A stretch of 17,898 nucleotides of DNA from Microbacterium sp. p3-SID336 (GTDB lineage: Bacteria; Actinomycetota; Actinomycetes; Actinomycetales; Microbacteriaceae). The notes beneath the pieces are model-generated. The model was given only the letters and a program-made list of their open reading frames with translations. It had not been told where the DNA came from and did not search any database. The translations under genes were made by a program, and so were the position numbers. Location of the stretch: assembly GCF_025143365.1 (NCBI RefSeq), contig NZ_JALXPE010000072.1:1-17898 (forward strand), given 5' to 3'. Position 1 is the first letter of the stretch; each line of letters begins with the position of its first letter. Below, one piece after another: positions 7,930-14,391 of the stretch.

Positions 7930-7953
7930 GGGTGCTCCTTCATGAACCAGGCG

Positions 7954-8006
7954 GATACCCGGCCAGGCGCCGGCCGGGTATCGCACAGGTGCGCACACCG
8001 GACCCC
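7954..8006 (-). promoter_or_regulatory. Leader element copy 2 (20-nt motif plus hairpin) before two-TM gene B
   Basis: The minus strand has GGGGTC-N9-CACCT at 8006-7987, then a perfect 11-bp stem, GATACCCGGCC with GGCCGGGTATC on the plus strand (7954-7964 and 7972-7982), closing a 7-nt loop. The AAGGAG and GTG start of the gene at 7929 follow 14 nt downstream, outside the stem. Confidence 0.75.
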
Positions 8007-8018
8007 GCACGGCAGAAA

Positions 8019-8055
8019 GCGGGGCGGTGGAGCCTCGTCTCCTCCACCGCCCCGC
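8019..8055 (-). terminator. Strong GC hairpin, candidate intrinsic terminator or processing site
   Basis: A perfect 14-bp inverted repeat, GCGGGGCGGTGGAG (8019-8032) and its complement (8042-8055), closes a 9-nt loop. It lies 27 nt after the stop codon of the upstream two-TM gene and just before leader copy 2. On the minus strand it is followed by CTTTCTG, only a short T run, so it may be a weak terminator, an attenuator or an mRNA-stabilising stem between two modules. Confidence 0.55.
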
Positions 8056-8082
8056 CCCTGAGCTCTCGCCTCCCGACCCGGG

Positions 8083-8388
8083 TTAGAGCTGCCCGCCGAT
8101 CGTGATGAGCCAGTTCATCCATGCGACCCCGGCCCCGGCAAGGGCGGCAGCACCGAGCGCCGTCCACACGCCGATGCGGGCTTTCGTGGCGACCTGGTGG
8201 TGGCCGTTCGCGGAGCCGATCGCCCACATGATCGCGCACACGATGAGCATGAGGACGGCGAGGATCAACACGACGGTCAGCAGCGCACCGATGATGCTCT
8301 CGAGCTCGTTCGATCCGCCGACGGCTCCGAAATCGGGGAACACACTCCCGGACAGCACGGGCTTCGTCGGGACGTGGGGATGCGGCAT
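8083..8388 (-). CDS. Small two-TM protein, DUF6112-like (pilin-like candidate), copy A
   Basis: 101-aa membrane protein with helices at about residues 33-57 and 71-97 and a short polar N-terminus rich in Pro and His. The connecting loop is GSANGHHQVATKAR. It is the paralogue of the gene at 7597-7929. The ATG at 8388 begins 6 nt after the hydrolase stop codon, with only a weak GGTGAG before it, so translation probably depends on the upstream ribosomes. Having two non-identical copies suggests subunits with different roles or a hetero-oligomer; that is inference. Confidence 0.8.
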   Translation of the reverse strand: MPHPHVPTKPVLSGSVFPDFGAVGGSNELESIIGALLTVVLILAVLMLIVCAIMWAIGSANGHHQVATKARIGVWTALGAAALAGAGVAWMNWLITIGGQL

Positions 8389-8394
8389 GAATGC

Positions 8395-10014
8395 TCACCC
8401 GTCTTTCACGGAGATGTGGATGTGGTCGAAGTGGCCGCCGGTGACGTCGCCGGGGTCGTGCATGCCGCCGCCGGTATAGTGCCGCCACCCCTCGTCCGCC
8501 TGCGCGGGCGACCAGATCGTGCCTTGCCAGATGAGGTAGGAGATCCCGAGGGGCTCGGCGTTGGCTTGAAGCCATTCGGTGACCTGCCACCCGTAGGCGA
8601 CCTGCTCGCTGGTTGGGTAGTGGCCGATCTGATTGCCGACGGTGACATCGCACGCCCGCCCGAGAGGATGATCCGACCGTGTCCCTGGTCGTGGTGAGTA
8701 GCACGCCCACCCGGTGTCGGCGAACGCGTTGCGGGTCTGGACGACCATGTGCGCGGTGCGGGCGGTGATCTGCCCGCTGGTGCCGGTCGGGTCATCGACC
8801 ATCTCGGTGCCGTCGCCGGTGAACTCTGCCGCTGGCGTAGTAGTGCCGGCGGGTGCGCAGCCGGGGCCGGGGGTGCTGGTGCCGTCCGGTTCGGCGGCGC
8901 CGTGGTCGATAAGCCACTGGTCGGCGTCGATCGATTCGGTGCCGGTGGAGCCAGGCCGGATCTCGAAGTGCAGGTGCGCGCCGGTGGAGCGGCCGGAGGA
9001 GCCGACATCGCCGATGTGAGTGCCGGCGGTGACGGTCTGTCCTTCTCGGACGTGGATGCCGTGTTCCCACATATGCGCGTACACGGAGCGGACGGCTTCG
9101 CCTTGCACGGTGTGCTCGATGATGATGAGGCCGCCGTAGCCGCCGTTGAACTCCGACCACACGACCCGCCCGTCAGCGGCCGCGTAGATCGGGGTGCCGT
9201 CGGCGGCGGCATAGTCGGTGCCTGCGTGGTAGGTGGTCTCGCCGGTGAACGGGTCGGACCGATACCCCCAGTCGCTGGTCTTCGTCCACGTCCCCTCGGG
9301 CAGCGGGAACAGGATGCGGCTGGTTTCCGGTACCGACCCGGTGCCCCCGCCGGTGCCGGAGGGTGCCGGCACGGTGAGGGCGGCGAGGATCGCTTCGGCG
9401 ACGGGCTGGTAGTTCTGATATCGCTCCGGGAACGCGCTGACCTCGACCGCCTGGGCGACCTCGCCCATGTCCATGCTCTGCCAGCCGGGGATGTCGAGCA
9501 TCCCCCGTGGGGAGGGGAAGTTCGGCCCCGACGGACCGCCGTAGAACGCGCGGGCCTGGTAGGTGGTGTCCATCAGCTCGGCGACGGTGCCCCACCCGGC
9601 CTGCGGTCGCATCTGGAACAACCCGAGGGAATCGTTGTCGCTGCCGTTGCCGTCGTTCGGGTAGTCCCCGGATTCGGGGTAAACGCCGGTGTTCGACAGT
9701 TGCCGTAGCACCGACTCGGTGAGAGCGGCCATGAGCGCGATCGTGACCCCGCGGACATCGACGCCGTCGGTCTGCCCGCCGACGGTGATGATGGTCGCGG
9801 CGTGCGTGAGTTGCTTCTTGTTCAGCGTGAACGTCTCACCGTCCCGCGTGGTCACTTCCAGCTCGTCCGGGATCGGCCCCACGGTCAGCGACGACCCGGG
9901 GCCGCAGCTCGCGTTCGCGGCGGGGTTCATCAGCACCCCGACGCCGACGAGCGCGGTCGCCGGTCCTACGCACAGGGCGAGGATCGCCAGCACGACGAGG
10001 ATCTTCTTCAGCAC
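8395..10014 (-). CDS. Three-domain peptidoglycan hydrolase (lysozyme-like, M23, ARB-07466/M15-like)
   Basis: 539-aa cell-wall enzyme expected to act outside the membrane and open peptidoglycan for the transfer channel. Residues 5-28 are a membrane anchor or signal segment. Residues about 85-215 look like a lysozyme/transglycosylase domain, with ALTESVLRQ (Glu100 as candidate catalytic residue) and SLGLFQMRPQAGWG. Residues about 235-355 are an M23/LytM endopeptidase with zinc-site motifs YHAGTD (His263, Asp267), YAH (His314) and GAHLHFE (His347, His349), apparently complete. Residues about 415-539 resemble the ARB-07466/M15-like C-terminal domain, with SDHPLGRACD (His449, Asp456) and HFDHIHIS (His531, His533). 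The GTG at 10014 follows the upstream stop by 15 nt. T4SS hydrolases usually have one or two such domains. Confidence 0.9.
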   Translation of the reverse strand: MLKKILVVLAILALCVGPATALVGVGVLMNPAANASCGPGSSLTVGPIPDELEVTTRDGETFTLNKKQLTHAATIITVGGQTDGVDVRGVTIALMAALTESVLRQLSNTGVYPESGDYPNDGNGSDNDSLGLFQMRPQAGWGTVAELMDTTYQARAFYGGPSGPNFPSPRGMLDIPGWQSMDMGEVAQAVEVSAFPERYQNYQPVAEAILAALTVPAPSGTGGGTGSVPETSRILFPLPEGTWTKTSDWGYRSDPFTGETTYHAGTDYAAADGTPIYAAADGRVVWSEFNGGYGGLIIIEHTVQGEAVRSVYAHMWEHGIHVREGQTVTAGTHIGDVGSSGRSTGAHLHFEIRPGSTGTESIDADQWLIDHGAAEPDGTSTPGPGCAPAGTTTPAAEFTGDGTEMVDDPTGTSGQITARTAHMVVQTRNAFADTGWACYSPRPGTRSDHPLGRACDVTVGNQIGHYPTSEQVAYGWQVTEWLQANAEPLGISYLIWQGTIWSPAQADEGWRHYTGGGMHDPGDVTGGHFDHIHISVKDG

Positions 10015-10029
10015 GACAGCCCCCGGGGG

Positions 10030-10719
10030 TCAGCGCAGCGGGTTGTCGAGCTCGGACAGCCGCAACGTGTGACAGTCGTCGAACGCGGGCTCACATGCGA
10101 GGAACACGGTGAACGACACCGGGTGTTCACTGGTTGCTTCCTGCCCGGAGACTGTGCCGGTGCGATACCGGGTGGCGTCGATGGTGACCGCGATCATCCC
10201 GTCCACGATCGTGCCCGACCGGTCCTGCGCGACCGCGTCGGCCCAGGCGTCGGGCACGACCGCAGTCTCGATGGTGAGGTGCTGGGTAGTGGCGTGCCCG
10301 GTGAGCTGCCGCCAGGCGTCGGACGCCGGGAAGTAGCCGGCGATGTCGGAGGCAAGACCGGGGGTCTCGGTTCCGGTGGGATCGGCGTCGGAGAGCACGA
10401 CCTGCCCGTAGTCGGCGGGCCCGAGCCCGGATGCCGTGTCCCACGTGAAGAGGGATACGGCGACGGCGCGTGCGTACCGGATCGGGTCGTTCGTGCGCGG
10501 CAGCGGCATCAGGTCAGATGGTCCGGAGGGCGTCGAAGCCGGTGGCCGCTGTTCGGAGGCGGTCGGGGCCGGGGCAGGCGTGTTCTCGTGCGGGCGGGCG
10601 ATCAGTCCGTACACGCCCAGGCCGACCAGGACGAGAAGGATGATCGTTCCGGAGATACCGGCGATCAACAGGGCGCGGCCCCGCTTGCGCGGGGCCGCAT
10701 CGGCGAAATCGGTCGACAT
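10030..10719 (-). CDS. Single-pass membrane protein of the transfer operon (TcpC/VirB8-like candidate)
   Basis: 229-aa protein with a short basic cytoplasmic N-terminus (PRKRGR), one membrane helix at about residues 16-41, a Pro/Ala/Thr-rich linker to about 70, and an extracytoplasmic domain to the end. The C-terminal part has two cysteines in ACEPAFDDCH that could form a disulphide. This topology and position match TcpC/VirB8-type scaffold proteins, which link membrane and channel, but I see no diagnostic motif, so the role is inferred. The ATG at 10719 has AAAGGA 11 nt upstream, a rather long spacing, and the start codon itself lies in the 3' arm of the leader hairpin. It begins the module that continues into the hydrolase. 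Confidence 0.75.
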   Translation of the reverse strand: MSTDFADAAPRKRGRALLIAGISGTIILLVLVGLGVYGLIARPHENTPAPAPTASEQRPPASTPSGPSDLMPLPRTNDPIRYARAVAVSLFTWDTASGLGPADYGQVVLSDADPTGTETPGLASDIAGYFPASDAWRQLTGHATTQHLTIETAVVPDAWADAVAQDRSGTIVDGMIAVTIDATRYRTGTVSGQEATSEHPVSFTVFLACEPAFDDCHTLRLSELDNPLR

Positions 10720-10788
10720 GGCAGGGGGCGTCCTTTCACAGCAGATCCGTCAACGGTGTGTGCCATGTAGGTGCGGGCGTCTGACCCC
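10716..10788 (-). promoter_or_regulatory. Leader element copy 3 (20-nt motif plus start-codon hairpin)
   Basis: The minus strand has GGGGTC-N9-CACCT at 10788-10769. Immediately after it ACATGGCA (10768-10761) pairs perfectly with TGCCATGT (10723-10716), which contains the ATG of the 229-aa gene. The ribosome binding site AAAGGA lies in the 37-nt loop. The stem starts directly at the end of the motif with no gap. Confidence 0.7.
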
Positions 10789-10803
10789 ACCCGGCCGGTC
10801 ATC

Positions 10804-11979
10804 TCACGGCACCAGGCCCGTCCTGGTGGTGGTGCGGCGTGCATCGGCGGCGGTGTCGAGGAACGCGGTCGCCTGTTTACGGTGGCTGGTGATCGCCTCC
10901 CACTGCTCGTCGGTGGCGTACTGGCCGACGAGCGTGGCGTCGTTGATCTCCCACCACCCCTCCGCTTTCGCGAGGATGTCGACCAGCCGGCGGGCGTGGT
11001 AGCGGCCCCGGACCCCGTCCGCGGACATCCCCTCATCCTCCGCACCCGATTCGCCGTCCTCCTCGGTTGCCGCAGTGGAAGTTGGCGTGAGGGCGAGCTT
11101 GCGGACACGGGCGATGGCAGCGGCGACCGCCCGGGATCGTTCCACCGGTCGGTCGATCTGCCGCACCGCGCGGAGCTCGTCGTCGGCGGCTTCCCGGACG
11201 GCGGCAGTCGCGGACTCGTTCACCGCGGTCTTCTCCAGCCAGCACACCCCGCGCAGGGCGATGACCTCGTGGTAGCGGCCGTGGACCTTCGCGTCGCCGT
11301 TGATCTCCACGACCGCTTCGGCGGCTGCCCGCCGGACTCGTTCGTCTTCGTCCTCGTTGGTTGCCAGCCGTTCCAGCGCGAGGACCTGCTCGAGCTGTTG
11401 GGAGGAGTCCCGGCCGGTCACCGCGGTCGCGGCCTGCACGCGGGACTTCCGCTTCGCCGGTGGTTGTGAATCCCAACGGCCGCTGTCGCTACCCTGATAG
11501 GTCGCGACGATCATCACTTCCTTCTCCTCCGGGTCGCTGTCGTCGGCCTCGCCGTCGTCCGAGCCCGGGAGGGCGGCGGCGCCGAACCGAGTCGCGGCCT
11601 GACGGCGGGCGTTCTCCTCGGCCAGGAGCGTCTTGTACTCCGCGTACAGGGCCGCCTTCTCCGTCGTGGTGAAATGCTTGTGGAGCAGATTGTCGTCCTG
11701 GATCGCCAGCAGCGTGCGCAGCTTGTCGGACACCTCAGATGCGATCCACACCGGGACGGTCGCATGCCCGAGCTGCCGCATCGCTTCCAGGCGGCGCCTG
11801 CCGGAGATGAGGACCCCGTCGGAGGTGATCACGATCGGGCACAGCAGCCCGAGGGTTTGGATCGACGCGGTCAGATCGCTCAGATCACCCAGCTCACGCC
11901 GGAAGGAGCGACCCAGGACGATGTCGTCGATCGGGAACTGCGCCACCGGCTGCCCATCTGCGGGCACCCTCGCGTTCAT
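10804..11979 (-). CDS. ParB/Spo0J-like protein with long accessory C-terminus
   Basis: 391-aa protein with an N-terminal ParB-like fold (about residues 12-115): PIDDIVLG, LGLLCPIVIT, and ISGRRRLEAMRQLG at 58-71. The usual GERRxRA CTP-binding motif is replaced by SGRRRLEA, and the ENxxR-like motif reads DNLLHKHF, so CTPase function is uncertain. Residues 135-155 are acidic (DDGEADDSDPEEKE), and the long helical C-terminal part carries VRRAAAEAVVEINGD and a final WWEINDATLVGQYATDEQW segment. Roles could be plasmid partition, or transcription control of the element as in KorB-like proteins. The ATG overlaps the stop of the 267-aa gene by ATGA, so the two are a translation-coupled pair. No ParA gene is visible in the window. 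Confidence 0.85.
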   Translation of the reverse strand: MNARVPADGQPVAQFPIDDIVLGRSFRRELGDLSDLTASIQTLGLLCPIVITSDGVLISGRRRLEAMRQLGHATVPVWIASEVSDKLRTLLAIQDDNLLHKHFTTTEKAALYAEYKTLLAEENARRQAATRFGAAALPGSDDGEADDSDPEEKEVMIVATYQGSDSGRWDSQPPAKRKSRVQAATAVTGRDSSQQLEQVLALERLATNEDEDERVRRAAAEAVVEINGDAKVHGRYHEVIALRGVCWLEKTAVNESATAAVREAADDELRAVRQIDRPVERSRAVAAAIARVRKLALTPTSTAATEEDGESGAEDEGMSADGVRGRYHARRLVDILAKAEGWWEINDATLVGQYATDEQWEAITSHRKQATAFLDTAADARRTTTRTGLVP

Positions 11980-12779
11980 GCGGCCGCCCCTCTCGTGAAC
12001 TTGCGGGAAACAGCGGCAAGCTGATGATCAGCAAGAAGATCCTCGGTACGGTCACCGAGCAGCAGCCGCGCAAAGATCCCCAGACGTGCCGGATCGGCAC
12101 CGGTGGCTTCCTTCTTCGACCGCGGCCCGAGCAGCAAACGCAACAGCCCGCTCCAATCGCGAGCGGAGAACCCGAGCCGTTGCCGCATCGCGTCGTCTTT
12201 GCGGAGCACGTCGATCCCGGATTGGGTGCTCGCCAGAGTCGTCAGCCGGTGGCAGATATATTCCACCGCGGTCTCGATGGTGCGGGGATGCCAGCCTGTG
12301 CTCACCAGGAACACCGACGCGGACCGCACTACCCGTTCCACGGCGACGGTCGGTGAGGCCGGCGGGCTCGCGGCGGCGAGCACATGGTAGAAGAATGTCT
12401 CGTAGTGGCCGGCCCGCATCGGGTACTCGTCGGGACGCTGATCGGGCCTGCGGGCCTTGTCCGTCGAGGTGAGCAGACGTTCGGCGTGCACCTCGGCCGC
12501 GATGCCGAGCTCCACAGCGCGGGTGATCGCCGCCCACGGGTCCGCGGCACGGCGGATCGCCGGCGTCCGCATCGCCATGAACGCCTCGTACGCGGCATCG
12601 GCGGGGTCGCGGTGCCAGGACCGTGCGAGCGGAAGGTACTTCTCCTGCGCATACTGCATCAACGCGCGGGCGGCGGGGTGTGTGCGCCAGAGATGCTCGG
12701 CGGTGAGCTGCTCCAGCAGGACACGGAGCCCTTCGCCGGTGGTGAAGTCCGGAAGTGGTTCAGATGAAGGTTCTCTCAT
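11976..12779 (-). CDS. 267-aa protein with faint sigma-70 region-2 resemblance, paired with ParB-like gene
   Basis: Not confidently assigned. It is mostly alpha-helical and has no signal peptide or membrane helix. Residues about 40-105 have the spacing of a sigma-70 region 2 helix bundle: LMQYAQEKYLPLARSW, then AAYEAFMAMRT, then DPWAAITRAVELGIAAEVHAER, which resembles the -10-recognition segment (PWAWLxxxARNLAIDxxR) of ECF factors. The C-terminal part, residues 190-260, carries RQRLGFSARDWSGLLRLLLG and may hold a second DNA-binding or dimerisation unit. AAGGAG lies 8 nt before the ATG at 12779. The 3' end overlaps the ParB-like start by ATGA. A regulator of the element is plausible; a replication accessory protein is an alternative. 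Confidence 0.8.
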   Translation of the reverse strand: MREPSSEPLPDFTTGEGLRVLLEQLTAEHLWRTHPAARALMQYAQEKYLPLARSWHRDPADAAYEAFMAMRTPAIRRAADPWAAITRAVELGIAAEVHAERLLTSTDKARRPDQRPDEYPMRAGHYETFFYHVLAAASPPASPTVAVERVVRSASVFLVSTGWHPRTIETAVEYICHRLTTLASTQSGIDVLRKDDAMRQRLGFSARDWSGLLRLLLGPRSKKEATGADPARLGIFARLLLGDRTEDLLADHQLAAVSRKFTRGAAA

Positions 12780-13057
12780 GAGGTCAACTCCTTAGGACGA
12801 GGTGACCAATAGGTGTGTGAACGCGACCCCAAACCCTCGGCGCGGTCAGGAACCGATCCTGTGCACTCGGGCGGCGCGTCTGGCATGAGCGTTGCTCTTC
12901 GCTCACGCTCGACCAACACCACCTCTGCCAGTGGACATGCCGCAGCGAACTCGCGGCCCGCAGCATCGGCCGACCGCCGGGGGCATAAGTTGGTCATGAC
13001 CTTCGCGAACCTGTTGCAGGCCTCGCGAGCTTCGCCTCGTATCCCCTCTATAGCCAT
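12776..13057 (-). CDS. Small hypothetical protein at the head of the transfer operon
   Basis: 93 aa, no family recognised. The ATG at 13057 is preceded by a near-ideal GGAAGGAG with 6-nt spacing, and the stop codon overlaps the start of the 267-aa gene in an ATGA, like other junctions in this operon. The N-terminal part (IRGEAREACNRFAKVMTNLC) is helical and basic; three cysteines occur in the first 45 residues or so. The last 20 or so residues are read from the leader element at 12782-12830, so the C-terminus may be shaped by that element. It may instead be a leader ORF with mainly regulatory value. Confidence 0.55.
   Translation of the reverse strand: MAIEGIRGEAREACNRFAKVMTNLCPRRSADAAGREFAAACPLAEVVLVERERRATLMPDAPPECTGSVPDRAEGLGSRSHTYWSPRPKELTS
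12782..12830 (-). promoter_or_regulatory. Leader element copy 4 (20-nt motif plus weak hairpin) before the 267-aa gene
   Basis: The minus strand has GGGGTC-N9-CACCT at 12830-12811. A shorter stem follows: GGTCA (12807-12803) pairs with TGACC (12786-12782), optionally extended inside by CCT with AGG. The loop and inner stem hold the AAGGAG ribosome binding site of the gene starting at 12779. Unlike the other copies, this one is overlapped by an upstream reading frame. Confidence 0.65.
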
Positions 13058-13362
13058 GCGCTACTCCTTCCCAGGGACTCCCGCAAGACGCGGAACGCCT
13101 TGCGGCCATGAGCTGCGTCGGGAGGATTAACGGAGCGAGGACGGATAGCAGACGGAGTGCCGACCATCAGGCTCCACAGCGAACCCGACATGTCTGGTCC
13201 GGTCTACTGACCTGCGGCGTATCCGTCGAGATGCACGTGACGAACTTGGGTCATTCGTCGAGAGTCACGGTTCATGCGGCGAGTAGCGGTAAGGGAAGCC
13301 GAGGTGACCGTCGCATTCTCTGCGAACCTGATGGGCAAGTTCGTTGGGACGATGCCATCGCC
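13058..13362. other. Intergenic region between transfer operon and redox cluster
   Basis: About 300 bp without a convincing gene. It holds a 7-bp hairpin (CCGCAAG 13081-13087 with CTTGCGG 13099-13105) just upstream of the ribosome binding site of the 93-aa gene, and an inverted repeat at 13239-13259. The promoter for the minus-strand transfer genes should lie here, but I see no convincing -35/-10 pair. The G+C content is visibly lower than in the transfer genes. No tRNA gene, att core or insertion sequence is visible. Confidence 0.5.
13239..13259. repeat. Inverted repeat, possible operator or weak terminator
   Basis: GACGAA (13239-13244) and TTCGTC (13254-13259) form a perfect 6-bp stem with a 9-nt loop. 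A competing outer pair, CGTGAC (13236-13241) with GTCACG (13264-13269), encloses almost the same bases. No T run follows, so an operator or attenuator fits as well as a terminator of the AraC-type gene. Confidence 0.35.
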
Positions 13363-14382
13363 TCACAGAGCTGAGTCATTGACAGCGACAGCCTTGCCTT
13401 GTCGATGATCAGGAACCGTGTGTGGTGTGCGTCGGTATTGTGTCGGCGTGATGCCGTAGCGACGGTGGAACCAGTGGGATGCGACGCGCGGGTCGCTCCA
13501 CCCGACTTCGCTCGCGGCACGCATCACGGAGATGTCTGTTTCTTCGATGAGCCGCGCGAACTCGGTGAGCCGGAGTTCAGTGAGTAGGCGCATTGGGGCG
13601 GCGCCGGCGTGCTGTACGAACATGCGGGTCAGGTGGGTTCGTGAAAGTGAGAGTTCTCGTGAGAGTGCTCCAACGGTCCACGGCTCTGCGATCCGCCCGC
13701 GAAGCAACTGGATTGCTCGACCGATGTAGCCGATAGATCCGGTGTCGGTCAGTCGTCCATTGATGGGCGTCCACGGTGTTGTGGGGGTGTCCGATGCTTC
13801 ATCAAGGAAAGTTGGCAGTATCAGCCTCATCCATCGTGCGAGAAGCTCGAGAGTGTGAGTCGCGACGACTTCGGGCGAATGGGTCCCGCTACGCAGGATG
13901 CTCATCTGTCGCCATAGCGGCTCGACCTGCCGCAGGGCAGCGATACCCGGTGCAAGGACGATCGCGCGGCCGTCCCACTCGAGGGGGTGCATTCCTGCGA
14001 CCACTCGCTCTGCGTCGGGAAGGAACCATGCCATCTGGGTGCGCCAGAACCGTTCGTCGGCGTAGATGGCCCAGATGCGTACGGACGGTGATGGGCGCAC
14101 GCGGCACCATTTGCCGGTGCCGAGGGCAAGAGACATGCCAGGACGCAGGACGTGCACGCTCTCAGCAGTCTCGAGGGCGCAAGAGCCTTCGACGACGTTG
14201 AGTATCTTCGCGTGCCGAAATACGGTACGGCTTGATGGAACCGTGCGCACCATCTCTATGGCCGCGATATCGCCTGGTGCCCGAACCGCTGCGTAGGGGC
14301 GCGTGAACCTGAGGGGCGCAGCGGGTGGCAAGTCATGTGCGGCCTCGAACGCGTCCTCTGGCGTAGCGGCCACGCTGCGCAT
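13363..14382 (-). CDS. AraC-family transcriptional regulator
   Basis: 339-aa regulator. An N-terminal cupin-like sensing domain spans about residues 30-110, with HAKILNVVEG and LRPGMSLALG as its beta strands. The C-terminal AraC DNA-binding domain at about 220-318 carries both helix-turn-helix units: WTVGALSRELSLSRTHLTRMF, the connecting helix, and SVMRAASEVGWSDPRVASHWF, ending in the typical GITPTQYRR. The ligand is unknown. The ATG at 14382 begins 9 nt after the stop of the AhpD-like gene, so they are co-transcribed. It probably controls this redox cluster, and an oxidised or electrophilic compound is a reasonable guess for the signal; both are inference from context. Confidence 0.9.
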   Translation of the reverse strand: MRSVAATPEDAFEAAHDLPPAAPLRFTRPYAAVRAPGDIAAIEMVRTVPSSRTVFRHAKILNVVEGSCALETAESVHVLRPGMSLALGTGKWCRVRPSPSVRIWAIYADERFWRTQMAWFLPDAERVVAGMHPLEWDGRAIVLAPGIAALRQVEPLWRQMSILRSGTHSPEVVATHTLELLARWMRLILPTFLDEASDTPTTPWTPINGRLTDTGSIGYIGRAIQLLRGRIAEPWTVGALSRELSLSRTHLTRMFVQHAGAAPMRLLTELRLTEFARLIEETDISVMRAASEVGWSDPRVASHWFHRRYGITPTQYRRTPHTVPDHRQGKAVAVNDSAL

Positions 14383-14391
14383 GGCACGCTG

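Noticed and set aside
13165..13200. tRNA T-arm-like GGGTTCGC on the minus strand as an integration site
   Set aside because: No acceptor stem, anticodon arm or D-arm can be built around it.
13108..13374. Plus-strand 88-codon frame in the intergenic gap
   Set aside because: It has no ribosome binding site before its ATG, no recognisable domain, and overlaps hairpins and the end of the AraC-type gene.
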